Shown here in pieces: positions 15,051-23,195 of a stretch of 35,080 bases of DNA. The translations under genes and the position numbers were made by a program. Source of the stretch: Bacillota bacterium (GTDB taxonomy: Bacteria; Bacillota; UBA994; UBA5500); assembly GCA_023436245.1 (NCBI GenBank), contig JAEZJZ010000082.1:1-35080 (forward strand), written 5' to 3'. The notes under the pieces were generated by a model that saw only the letters and a list, made by a program, of their open reading frames with translations, was not told the DNA's origin and did no database searches. Position 1 is the stretch's first letter, and each line of letters starts with the position of its first letter.

Positions 15051-17408
15051 TTACTCTTCGATCACGATCAGCTGTCCGTCTTGCACTGAGATGGCAATGA
15101 AATCACTCTGATAGGTATTTCCGAAAATGTCGGTGACTTCAAACTGATAATAGTACGTGCTGTCAAAAAGGGTCGCTTCCTCTACCACAGGATCTCCGTC
15201 GACCGTGAATCCGCCGAACTCAAAAACCTCAAGCTCCCCGGATTCGAGGTCAATGGCGGTGAACAAGAACTCGATTTGATCACCGTCTTCCAGTTGGCGA
15301 ATCTCCTTGCTGCTCATACCCGATTCATCTATCCCTTGCCATGTACCGTGAAGGGCGTATTCATTCGACTCATAGCTGTAACTCATACGTAGGTTGGTTT
15401 GCTCACCGTTCAGGAGGATGGGAACGGTGTAAAGGATATAATCCCCGTTGAAGTAAAGAGGTATCATTGAACAGGTATTGTCATTGATGATCGGCCAGAC
15501 ATTGCGGAAGTTGCTCCAATAGATGCCTGCGTCTTCATCCGCATTCAGGTCATAGTCAGACCCCAAGTAGTTCAGGCTATTGTTCTCATCATCTCCGAAA
15601 TAGAGATTATACTGAACGCTTTGGACGGCATCGTAACCGTTCGTGAAGATTAGGAAATAGTCATTGTCCTCCACAACCGTCTCGAACTCTACAGAATAAT
15701 CCGAGGCTGTAAGCGCATTCACCACAGGGAAATCTGCAATGCTGATGGATTTGGTGCTCACGCTGTTCTCGCGAGAGACGGGAACAACAACCTCCAAATC
15801 GCCAGGCACTTCCCAGTCCAGCGTGCCCTCCAGGTAACGCAGATAATGACCGCTGACGGCGACTGCTGAGTACGCATCAAGATCTTCAACCGCAACGCTG
15901 AGCGGGGCGAAGACTGACAGTCCGGTTGACCCAGCACGACTTGAACCGCTGATCCTGTATCTGACTGCATTGTTCAGCGAGGTCAGAACTTTCTGGGCCG
16001 TCTGCGGCAGCACATTCCTGCTCAGCCTTACTAGATCGCCTAAGTCCACCATATTGGTGTAGCCCTCATTATCATTGTTGCCGCCATAATTCTCGGCGCG
16101 CACAATCGCTTGTGAGAAGAGCTGCAGCTGCTCTGGGTTTTCGGCGACATCTTTCATTTCGGCGGCCATGGCGTCAAAGTTCATTACCAGCGCCGGAATC
16201 TTGCTGAGATCGGTTACCGCCAAAGTGACGATGTCATCCGACCCGCCTGCTTGGCATTTCGCATAGTAGGTGTCGCAGATGGTCTTGCCAAGCTCCAACC
16301 CGGTCTGCGCGGAGTTCTTGACCAGGCGGGAAAGCCAGGCAGAATAATCCCAACCAGTACCTGGTTCGATTTCCTCTGATGCGACCATGTATCTGCCATA
16401 TGGAGCAATGGCCGCGGCTGTTTCCATGCTGGACATCAGACATGTATCAAATCCGATCACCTCAAACTGAGCTCCCGCCATAGCAAGCCCCTCGGAAAGC
16501 TCATCAAGGCTCAAGCTATCATGGTCATGAAGCTCGTCAAAGGCCACGCCGGTGACACTGCCGCCACCATGATTCCAGAGCAGGCACATATACTTGTCGG
16601 CAGGGTAGCTTTCTACACCCCACGCCAAGTAATCTCCGAGGGTATCCGCTGCGCCCATACTGGCCAGGGGTTGTTCATCTCTCAGGACAAAACCGCCGTC
16701 CACAACTTCAAAACGCTGCAGTTTCTCTGGGTCAATGCCCTCATAACCCCACTGTGCTGTTCCACCCGTCTGAAAGATGACCCTGACATCGTCGGACTGG
16801 TCCGCGCTCACCATCTCGGCGATATTGACGGAGGCCAGGTATCCCTTTTGTGACTCCAAATCCGTACCGCAGAGATAGACAAACACCGACCACTTCTCTC
16901 CGCTGGAACCGGCAACCGCTTTGTTTGTCAACGAGATTGTTCTACTAGCACCATCATAACCAACATCATAACCCAACAGTTCGGCAGTCGCCCTCAGTGG
17001 TAAGTAGGTTGCTCCGTTGATCAGAACTGGTGAAGTACTGAGCTGCCTTGCTTCACCATTCACCTTAATCGTGAACTGAGCGGTTGTGGCCGAAAACACC
17101 TCTCCGCCATCACCAAAAGATGGTGCGCTGGCGCGAGTTGCGCTCGCGGCCGCGCCTACCTTATCTGACAAGGTGATTATCCTGTTCGCGCCATCGTAAC
17201 CCACATCATAACCTAATAAATCAGCAGTTGCTCTGAGTGGTAGGTACGTTGATCCGTTGATCGAAACTGGCGAAGTGCTCAACTGCCTCGCTTCATCATT
17301 CACCTCAATAATGAACTGAGCACTTGTGGCCGTCATCGTTGCTGCAAGGGCAGGAGTAGCAGTCGCTAGCACCATTACGGCAATTATGCACATGAGGAAC
17401 CTTTTCAA
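15051..17408 (-). CDS. Secreted C11 (clostripain-family) peptidase with two stalk domains
   Basis: 785 residues from TTG 17408, which AAAGGTGG precedes at a good distance. The start gives a clean signal peptide: MKRFLMCIIAV, hydrophobic core, then ATPALAA as cleavage site. Next come two copper-amine-oxidase N-terminal (stalk) domains, each about 60 residues with STSPVxINGxTYLPLRATAxLLGYDVGYDGA (roughly residues 26-82 and 104-160). Then the C11 caspase-like fold: WSVFVYLCGTDLES start, His 280 in LLWNHGGG and Cys 323 in IGFDTCLMSS as the catalytic pair. The last 300 residues are a beta-rich region I cannot name. C11 enzymes cut after basic residues and often self-process. Likely surface-bound. 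Confidence 0.9.
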   Translation of the reverse strand: MKRFLMCIIAVMVLATATPALAATMTATSAQFIIEVNDEARQLSTSPVSINGSTYLPLRATADLLGYDVGYDGANRIITLSDKVGAAASATRASAPSFGDGGEVFSATTAQFTIKVNGEARQLSTSPVLINGATYLPLRATAELLGYDVGYDGASRTISLTNKAVAGSSGEKWSVFVYLCGTDLESQKGYLASVNIAEMVSADQSDDVRVIFQTGGTAQWGYEGIDPEKLQRFEVVDGGFVLRDEQPLASMGAADTLGDYLAWGVESYPADKYMCLLWNHGGGSVTGVAFDELHDHDSLSLDELSEGLAMAGAQFEVIGFDTCLMSSMETAAAIAPYGRYMVASEEIEPGTGWDYSAWLSRLVKNSAQTGLELGKTICDTYYAKCQAGGSDDIVTLAVTDLSKIPALVMNFDAMAAEMKDVAENPEQLQLFSQAIVRAENYGGNNDNEGYTNMVDLGDLVRLSRNVLPQTAQKVLTSLNNAVRYRISGSSRAGSTGLSVFAPLSVAVEDLDAYSAVAVSGHYLRYLEGTLDWEVPGDLEVVVPVSRENSVSTKSISIADFPVVNALTASDYSVEFETVVEDNDYFLIFTNGYDAVQSVQYNLYFGDDENNSLNYLGSDYDLNADEDAGIYWSNFRNVWPIINDNTCSMIPLYFNGDYILYTVPILLNGEQTNLRMSYSYESNEYALHGTWQGIDESGMSSKEIRQLEDGDQIEFLFTAIDLESGELEVFEFGGFTVDGDPVVEEATLFDSTYYYQFEVTDIFGNTYQSDFIAISVQDGQLIVIEE
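16925..17335 (-). repeat. Tandem stalk-domain duplication inside the C11 gene
   Basis: Two stretches of about 175 bases (near 16925-17095 and 17165-17335) encode the stalk domains and are alike at DNA level, roughly four-fifths identical by eye, with differences mostly at third codon positions. This points to an internal duplication that is not very old. Confidence 0.7.
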
Positions 17409-17816
17409 ACAGCGATACCACCTTTCATCTTTGGTTCTTGGATACTCTCGCCTCGCACGCTGACAGTAGAGATGTGAGCCCAGTTTGCACAGATTCGTCT
17501 CATGAATGCCTCCCAACCCTAATCGGAGGTCTTCTATCTCCATAGGGCTACGAATCTACACCTGTGATTATGTCACTTGAACCAATGCGAGATAGCTCAT
17601 CTGCACGAGACATGGGTTTTTCGTCACGAAAAGTGTTTGCTGACGTATATGGTTGACCGGACACCAAAAGTGTTTCGAACTTGCCTCTGTTATGTTGAGA
17701 CTTACAACACGAGGGGCACATGCTGTTCACGTGTCCTCTGATGTTGCATTAACAGATCGCATCTGTTAAGTTCTAAGCGAGAAGGCACAGTACGTCGAAG
17801 AGGATGAGGGAAGAGA
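17409..17816. other. Divergent regulatory region between C11 peptidase and rsmH-like gene
   Basis: About 400 bases with no gene. It holds a perfect palindrome (17749-17769), an imperfect inverted repeat (GAGG-GGCAC with GTG-TCCTC, 17711-17739) and two direct copies of AAAAGTGTTT starting 37 bases apart (17629 and 17666). I found no promoter with both boxes convincing and no riboswitch I recognise. Confidence 0.6.
17749..17769. promoter_or_regulatory. Perfect palindrome upstream of rsmH paralogue (operator-like)
   Basis: TTAACAGAT-CGC-ATCTGTTAA is a nine-base perfect inverted repeat around a three-base centre, ending 47 bases before ATG 17817. A TTGCAT at 17744 overlaps it and could act as a -35 box, so a bound protein could control rsmH-like transcription. 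It lacks a T run, which argues against a terminator. Confidence 0.55.
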
Positions 17817-18881
17817 ATGAACTCAGACCAAAGGTTGGACGAGAACGAACCTAAGCACAAGCGACGCCCTCGATATAGAGGCACTCACCCGAAGGCTTTT
17901 GACCAAAAGTACAAGGAGCTGCAACCTGAGCAGTACGCTGATGATGTGGCTAAGATTATCCAGAAAGGCCGCACCCCGGCAGGCATGCATCTTCCGATTT
18001 GCGTCAATGAAATACTCGACTTCCTGCAAATTAGGCCAGGGCAGACCGGACTGGATGCAACACTCGGCTACGGGGGACACACGCTGGAGATGCTCAAGCG
18101 CCTGGACTCGCGGGGACGGCTATATGCAGTTGATGTAGATTCTCTCGAATTGCCGCGCACCAGGGATCGTCTGGAGCGCCTGGGCTACGGTCCAGAAATA
18201 CTGGAGATCAGGCAGATGAACTTTGCCGACGTCGACCAAATTGTCCCGGAATCAGGGCCATTCAATTTTGTGTTGGCGGATTTGGGTGTTTCGTCGATGC
18301 AGTTGGACAACCCCCAGAGAGGGTTTTCCTTCAAGACTGAAGGGCCCCTGGACTTACGCCTCAATCCAGACAGGGGCAGATCTGCGGCAAACCGGCTGAA
18401 GAAGATCACGCAGGATGAACTGCAGGCGATGTTGACCGAGAACGCCGATGAGCCCCACGCAGAGATAATCGCTCGGGCCATCATTTCCACCATCAAGCAG
18501 GGCATCGAAATCTCAACGACAACACAGCTCCGAGGTATCATCAAGACTGCCCTGAAGTCCATTCCAAGAGTCAGTGAAGACGAGATCAAGAAATCATGCC
18601 AACGGTGCTTCCAGGCGCTGCGCATCGATATCAACAGAGAATTTCATGCTCTGGATTTGTTCTTGGAAAAACTTCCTTACATGCTTGCTGAGGGCGGACG
18701 CGTGGCCATACTGTCGTTTCACTCGGGGGAAGACCGCCGTGTGAAGAAGTCATTCAAACGCTACTTCCTGGAAGGCGTCTATCGTGAAGTAGCGCCCGAC
18801 CCGATTCGACCGTCAGCAGACGAGTGCCGTGCTAATGGTCGTGCAAGTTCCGCCAAGTTGCGCTGGGCTATCAAGGCCTAA
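17817..18881 (+). CDS. RsmH/MraW-family 16S rRNA cytosine-N4-methyltransferase paralogue
   Basis: 354 residues. RsmH methylates C1402 of 16S rRNA with SAM. Motifs: SAM loop GLDATLGYGGHTLEML, FVLADLGVSSMQLDNPQRGFSF, PLDLRLNP, and the end VAILSFHSGEDRRVKKSFKRYF (housekeeping RsmH has SFHSLEDR). It differs by about 55 extra N-terminal residues rich in Lys/Arg (KHKRRPRYRGTHPK, then RTPAGMHLPICVNEIL), a layout I recall for a second RsmH type found in clostridia and Bacteroidetes. It is not in a dcw cell-division cluster (no mraZ, ftsL or pbp genes beside it), so it is probably an accessory paralogue. ATG 17817 has GAGGGAAG upstream. I withhold the symbol because the substrate is unproven. Confidence 0.85.
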   Translation: MNSDQRLDENEPKHKRRPRYRGTHPKAFDQKYKELQPEQYADDVAKIIQKGRTPAGMHLPICVNEILDFLQIRPGQTGLDATLGYGGHTLEMLKRLDSRGRLYAVDVDSLELPRTRDRLERLGYGPEILEIRQMNFADVDQIVPESGPFNFVLADLGVSSMQLDNPQRGFSFKTEGPLDLRLNPDRGRSAANRLKKITQDELQAMLTENADEPHAEIIARAIISTIKQGIEISTTTQLRGIIKTALKSIPRVSEDEIKKSCQRCFQALRIDINREFHALDLFLEKLPYMLAEGGRVAILSFHSGEDRRVKKSFKRYFLEGVYREVAPDPIRPSADECRANGRASSAKLRWAIKA

Positions 18882-18907
18882 GAGGCGATTCCTTGGGAGA
18901 AGATCGT

Positions 18908-18944
18908 GAACAGGACTCCTTTGTACGGAGTCCTGTTCTTTGTG
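18908..18944 (+). terminator. Terminator of the rsmH-like gene
   Basis: GAACAGGACTCC pairs perfectly with GGAGTCCTGTTC around TTTGTAC, followed by TTTGTG. It lies 26 bases past the stop. Confidence 0.85.
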
Positions 18945-19008
18945 TGGCTTCTCTGAAGTTCTAAGCTGTCGTTTGTGGTTCTAGCCTCGAACTCCTCGAT
19001 GTGAACGA

Positions 19009-19042
19009 GCGGAGTATGCCAACGATGGCATACTCCGCTTTT
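19009..19042 (+). terminator. Second downstream hairpin terminator
   Basis: GCGGAGTATGCCA pairs perfectly with TGGCATACTCCGC around ACGA, followed by TTTT on the + strand. Together with the previous hairpin it gives two tandem stops between converging genes. Confidence 0.75.
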
Positions 19043-19121
19043 CACAAAAAGGCTCTACTGAGACTGTGTTGCTAGTCGGCTGACTGTGACGCTGGCGATA
19101 GTCTTGGTGTTGGCATCCCGT

Positions 19122-19615
19122 TCAGGACTGCAAATCTCCAACCCCTGTTTCACAGTAGATGCCTTCGTCTATCTCGGCGAAACCGGCTCTGCGATAGCGG
19201 GATCGTGCCGAACAGTTATCACGGCTCACGTATAGCCTCACCCGCCAGAGGTTCATCTCCTTGGCCAGGTGACGCACCTGCTGCAAGAGCTTACCGGCAA
19301 TCCCTTGACCACGATAAGGCGGCGCGGTCCAAAGCGCATCCACATACATCGCCCCCAACCGCGGCCCGGCTTGGGGATGAGCACTGCGTTGATGTAGGCA
19401 ACAAGCTTGCCATCTACCCTGGCAGCATAGAAAAAGAATCTGTCCGAGTCCAGAACCTGATAACGCTGCATGAACTGCAGCACCTCGGGTGTCTGGTACC
19501 TGTCCGTGTCGGCAGCTTCGCTGCCGGAGCTCGCCCACTCCAGCAGGGCACTGAACGCCGGATAATCCGCACTGCCGATCCTGACGATCTCTACTTGCTT
19601 CTCCTTAGTGTTCAT
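19122..19615 (-). pseudogene. GNAT acetyltransferase with one-base frameshift
   Basis: ATG 19615 with AAGGGAGG upstream opens a GNAT frame: VEIVRIGSADYPAFSALLEW, FFFYAARVDGKLVAYINAVLIPKPG. It then leaves the family. The next frame (-1) continues precisely: RLGAMYVDALWTAPPYRGQGIAGKLLQQV, where R-G-Q-G-I-A is the acetyl-CoA loop, then LYVSRDNCSARSRYRRAGF, and stops at 19122. One base is missing between about 19350 and 19376, next to a CCCC and a GGGGG run. Repaired, it would be about 164 residues, normal for GNAT. It is the last gene of a leftward cluster, 43 bases after the RNA-ligase-like gene. Confidence 0.85.
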
Positions 19616-19658
19616 CTGAACCTCCCTTGATCTTGCTGCAATAGAGACTGGGTTCTCT

Positions 19659-20210
19659 CTAATCATCACTCAAGGGGCGAGTTCCCTCAGCACCCAGCTG
19701 AATCCCTGCTACTCGCTGGTATGTCCCTTGGGAATCGATACAGAACACCACCAGTTCTGATGCGGCGAAGCAAGGAAAGGGACCGAGACCCGCTGCCTGT
19801 TGCTGCATGGCACGCAGCTTGGCCCCGTCAATCGCTTCTCCTCGCATGGCAAGCGTCAAGTGTGGGAAATACAGATCACCCTCAAAAAAACGAGCACGCT
19901 CTTCTGGACTGGGGTTGATTGTGTTCAGGATTGTCCGGTGTACGGCTTCGATTGTGGGCGACTGCACATGCAGACAGAGAACGCTCTCACCTAGCATGAT
20001 CGGTCCGCCCAGTTTCGCCGCAATCACAGCATGCGTCCTGCATGCCTCTTGCACAGATTCCAGCCAGCCAAGGTCACAAGTGAGGCCGGGCTGAGCTTTG
20101 ACAGTGATGTGCGGCGGCCATCCGGGCCGGCAGCCGAAGGCCCCTGCGAAATGACTGATCGCTTCACTGATGCCTGGCGGGGGGACTATTCCGATGAAAC
20201 AGCTCACCAT
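19659..20210 (-). CDS. 2'-5' RNA ligase / cyclic phosphodiesterase-like protein (2H family)
   Basis: 183 residues with the two H-x-T/S-x motifs that define 2H phosphoesterases: PPHITVK near residue 33 and YFPHLTLA near 118. The spacing and the start MVSCFIGIVPPPGISEAI match LigT/2'-5' RNA-ligase-like proteins, which act on 2',3'-cyclic phosphate or 2'-5' RNA ends; in most members the real substrate is unknown. ATG 20210 has TAGGAGGAAG upstream. It sits 90 bases after the toroid gene and 43 bases before the broken GNAT, all on the same strand, so the three may be co-transcribed. Confidence 0.9.
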   Translation of the reverse strand: MVSCFIGIVPPPGISEAISHFAGAFGCRPGWPPHITVKAQPGLTCDLGWLESVQEACRTHAVIAAKLGGPIMLGESVLCLHVQSPTIEAVHRTILNTINPSPEERARFFEGDLYFPHLTLAMRGEAIDGAKLRAMQQQAAGLGPFPCFAASELVVFCIDSQGTYQRVAGIQLGAEGTRPLSDD

Positions 20211-20300
20211 GACTTCCTCCTAACGCTTGGCCTGGCCATCGACACAGCTTGACCTGATCTGCTGGCCGAACAAAAGACCTTGACGTGCGAACAGCACCCA

Positions 20301-21215
20301 CTAAAGGCTCTTCGGCGAAAAGTGCTTAAGGACGCGCAAAGCCCGGAGAGTATTCCATCTGCTCGCTGCACCCACCTTTGTCTCCATGTCAAACTTCAGC
20401 AGGTCGTCCTTGTAGGGCTTGGTCAGGGGCCAGCGACCGTTCTGATGGCGTCGCTGCTTCACGAAATCGATTGCCTCCTGCATCCGATCGTCGAGTTCCC
20501 TGCCGGCAATCCGGAAGTAGTCCAATCCGCGAAGGATATCGTAGTGCCAAGTAGGCGGAAAGTGGAGCCTTGTCCACTCTTTGTCAATGATCTCTCCTGT
20601 GGAGAGACGGTGGCAGAGCTGACGCTGCAGCAGATATTCCTCAGCGCGCTTCCTTGCTTCAGCCGTCGCAGTGGTTATGCCAAAGGCTTGCTCATGGGCT
20701 AGAACACCCTCCAGCACAGCGATGGTGGTGTGAAATGAAGACCTGCTACTGGCCGGAGCTTCACAGTTCCACCCGCCATCATCCAGTTGTTCGCCCAGCA
20801 ACCGCTCAAGCAGCGCACTGCAGTTAATCCCGAAGTAGGAACCTATCGTCACGACCTTACCGTTGATGCAAGGCTCAACTTCGCCCTGAAAGAAGGCACG
20901 TCCGCCATGCCATTCCCATCTGAGATTCTGGGCGACCTTGGTGATCATGGTCCTCACTCTTCGCTCTTCCGGATCCACCCCCATGTCCTTGAGCAGGACA
21001 AGACAATGGGTTGTTCTCAGCAGCGTCGGATCGTCGCCTTGCCAACTGCCCTCTACAGTCTGTTGAGCAAGCAGCTCTGCCCCCCACCCGCTGTCACCCA
21101 CCCTAGACCGCTCATTGGCTACAGTTGCCGAGTCTGCGCCCGCAAGGTCCCGCAGAACCTGCCAGCGAATCGAAGGGTCAGAATCGAGAAGCCACTTCAG
21201 GATTGAGACTCGCAT
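20301..21215 (-). CDS. Alpha/alpha-toroid protein (terpene cyclase/prenyltransferase-like)
   Basis: 304 residues from ATG 21215 (GGAGGAAG about ten bases upstream). It is built of helix pairs with the QW-type repeats of squalene-hopene cyclases and protein prenyltransferases: AELLAQQTVEGSWQGDD, GEQLDDGGWNCE, QRRHQNGRWPL. Short of a full cyclase (about 600 residues), it lacks the DxDD acid motif that starts squalene cyclisation, so it is unlikely to be a true hopene cyclase. Stretches such as DPSIRWQVLRDL and HYDILRGLDYF are conserved in uncharacterised bacterial relatives called squalene-cyclase-like. Its role is unknown; it heads the RNA-ligase/GNAT cluster. Confidence 0.8.
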   Translation of the reverse strand: MRVSILKWLLDSDPSIRWQVLRDLAGADSATVANERSRVGDSGWGAELLAQQTVEGSWQGDDPTLLRTTHCLVLLKDMGVDPEERRVRTMITKVAQNLRWEWHGGRAFFQGEVEPCINGKVVTIGSYFGINCSALLERLLGEQLDDGGWNCEAPASSRSSFHTTIAVLEGVLAHEQAFGITTATAEARKRAEEYLLQRQLCHRLSTGEIIDKEWTRLHFPPTWHYDILRGLDYFRIAGRELDDRMQEAIDFVKQRRHQNGRWPLTKPYKDDLLKFDMETKVGAASRWNTLRALRVLKHFSPKSL

Positions 21216-21844
21216 GTCTGCTCTTCCTCCTCTCGTACGCACTGTGTATACGTCGTGTTCAGCTGCGACCGCCTGCTCGCCAAGAAGTCGAACGCGCCCT
21301 GGGGGTACTGCGGCACAGATACGCCCCCTTTTTCCATCTGGTCGAGCCCAGCCTCCACTCGCTCCGCCCTGGAGGCTGGCACTACTATCGCTTGATATTG
21401 TCAGATTTCACTGACATCTAGTCTGTCATTTCGACGCCGTTCCCGCGTTTCCTCCACGCAACTGGCATCCCTTACCCACCAGCGGTCAGGCTGACCGCAG
21501 CAGCAGAGAGGACCAGCCTTCAAGCGGAAAAGCGCGCGGGGCACAACTGCGAACAGCCTCCTGGAACTTTGCGAGGGAACTTCTTGACACTAGTTCCGAG
21601 GATGATACGCTTGAAATCAGAGGTGAAGCATGTTGGGAGTCATACCTTGGTCACCCCAGCAGGGTGATCACGCATGAGAGTCGAGGTTATCGGGGGCAAG
21701 CGGTTGCTGCCAAGAGCTTATCTCATGAAAGCTTCCGATGGCTGATGACTCGCTTGCCCCAATATCGAAGAACACCTGACAACTCACGAAGCAGGACAGT
21801 CTGAGCCACTTCTCTTGAATGGAGGGTTGAGGAAAATAGTCAGA
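21216..21844. other. Long intergenic region with structured leader before the sensor kinase
   Basis: About 630 bases. A + strand frame ending at 21421 (with GGWHYYRLILSDFTDI at its end) looks protein-like but overlaps the toroid start antisense and has no start signal; it may be a remnant. Further on are two RNA-type hairpins: GGTCACCC with GGGTGATC (21649-21669, one G-U) and a ten-base stem GGGGCAAGCG with CGCTTGCCCC (21693-21702 and 21751-21760) enclosing a 48-base loop with an inner AGCTT/AAGCT pair. No T run follows directly. Confidence 0.5.
21693..21760 (+). ncRNA. Candidate structured leader RNA
   Basis: A perfect ten-base long-range stem closes a 48-base loop that holds an additional small stem; the 3' side lies about 85 bases before the kinase start. 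It matches no riboswitch class I know. The only support is pairing in a single sequence, so this is a candidate only. Confidence 0.35.
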
Positions 21845-23116
21845 ATGATGGCCTATCTCAGAAGCTTATTGACCCTCATCTTCGCTATCAGTTTGATGCA
21901 TATGCTCTTAGACTGCGAAATCAAGAACAAGAGCAGGCTGTACCGGTTAGGCGCCTATGCAATCACCGTCGTGGTCTGCAATCTGTTTGTGCTACACAAC
22001 TTCGGCTATGCAACTTTCATGAAGCTTTACCCCTTGCTCATTCAGACTACGGTACTGCTGGGCTTCATGTCTGTGTCCAAGTTCAGTGCAATCAAAGTCG
22101 TCTTTGTCCACCTGACAGCGGTTGCAGTGACTTCGAGTTTTGTGCTACTCGGTCTGATTCTGTCATATGCTCTCGGATCTCCAGAAGTAACTGTGAATGT
22201 TGTCTGCTATCTCCTTTACCTACCCACCTGGTTTGTCTTTCGTCGGTTTCTGCGTCCGTCATTTCTCTACATGTTGAGAAATACCAACAAAGGTTGGTTA
22301 GGGTTTTGCGCCATCCCACTCTTGTTCTCTGCCTTTGCCTATGCAAACGGCAGCTATAATCTGAACTGGGTTACATTCCAACAGGTGTCCTTCAACTCGG
22401 TGTTCTTCTTCGCCTTGACTCTCGCAGCCTATTCTCTCATCTTGAGATCGTTCAACCAAACCAGAGAGCAACTTGTTCTGCAAAGCGAGCGGCATCTGCT
22501 GGAGACGCAAGTAAACGCAGCGCGGCTGCGTCTGGAAGCACTGAAGGAATCGCATGAGAAGACATTCATCTACCGGCATGACATGCGACATCACCTCAAC
22601 TTGATCAACGCCTATCTTGCGGACAACAACGAGCCGGCGGCGCGTGCATACATCACCGAGGTTGGGAACGCGATTCAAGGTGCCGCGATCGAAGAGTATT
22701 GCAGCAATTATGCCGTCAACCTGATTCTCAGCTCCTATATCGCCAAGGCGAAGCAGGAACAGATTGCGGTTGAGACTCGTATCGACCTCCCAGAGAACAA
22801 TGCCGTATCTGACATGGACCTCTGCGTCATCCTTGCCAATGCCATAGAGAACGCTGTCAACGCCTGCAGCCACATTGCGGACGCAAGAAAGCGGTTTCTG
22901 AAGATTTCCTGCATCAGCAAGAATGGAAAGCTGGTTTGGCAGGTTGTTAACAGCTACGCAGGCGCGGTTCACTTTGACATCGGCAACCGGCCAATAGCTG
23001 CCGATCAGAATCATGGAGTCGGCATTAAGAGCATCACGGCGGTAGCGCAGAAGTACGGCGGCTTGTGTTCCTTCACTGCCGACCAGGGAGTCTTTCGGAC
23101 GAACATAATCCTGTAG
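21845..23116 (+). CDS. AgrC-like sensor histidine kinase (GHKL type), orphan
   Basis: 423 residues from ATG 21845 (GAGG 11 bases upstream); TTG 21815 and ATG 21848 are alternatives. The first ~200 residues form six or so membrane segments with no large outer loop, as in peptide-sensing kinases of the AgrC/ComD type. A short coiled-coil (QSERHLLETQVNAARLRLEALKE) leads to the phosphorylation site YRHDMRHHLNLI (His 245) and a GHKL ATPase with N-box NAIENAVNAC and G-box HGVGIKSI. The usual LytTR response regulator, AgrB and AgrD genes are all absent here, so partner and signal are unknown. Ends in its own terminator. Confidence 0.9.
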   Translation: MMAYLRSLLTLIFAISLMHMLLDCEIKNKSRLYRLGAYAITVVVCNLFVLHNFGYATFMKLYPLLIQTTVLLGFMSVSKFSAIKVVFVHLTAVAVTSSFVLLGLILSYALGSPEVTVNVVCYLLYLPTWFVFRRFLRPSFLYMLRNTNKGWLGFCAIPLLFSAFAYANGSYNLNWVTFQQVSFNSVFFFALTLAAYSLILRSFNQTREQLVLQSERHLLETQVNAARLRLEALKESHEKTFIYRHDMRHHLNLINAYLADNNEPAARAYITEVGNAIQGAAIEEYCSNYAVNLILSSYIAKAKQEQIAVETRIDLPENNAVSDMDLCVILANAIENAVNACSHIADARKRFLKISCISKNGKLVWQVVNSYAGAVHFDIGNRPIAADQNHGVGIKSITAVAQKYGGLCSFTADQGVFRTNIIL

Positions 23117-23164
23117 CAGCCCAGGGCCTTCCACAGCTAGGCATCATGGTATCTGCAGATTACA

Positions 23165-23195
23165 GGGGAGCTGGCACAAATGCCGGCTCCCCTTT
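23165..23195 (+). terminator. Terminator of the sensor kinase gene
   Basis: GGGGAGCTGGCA pairs with TGCCGGCTCCCC around CAAA (one T-G pair), followed by TTTCC. It lies about 50 bases past the kinase stop. Confidence 0.75.

Noticed and set aside
17409..17550. Cyclic-di-GMP-type riboswitch before the C11 peptidase (TGCAAACTGGGCT looked suggestive)
   Set aside because: The rest of the GEMM core, including the GGTAGCC-like tail and tetraloop/receptor, is missing.
21125..21421. + strand frame ending GGWHYYRLILSDFTDI
   Set aside because: It looks protein-like at its end but runs antisense over the toroid gene's start, lacks a start signal and matches no family; at most a gene remnant.
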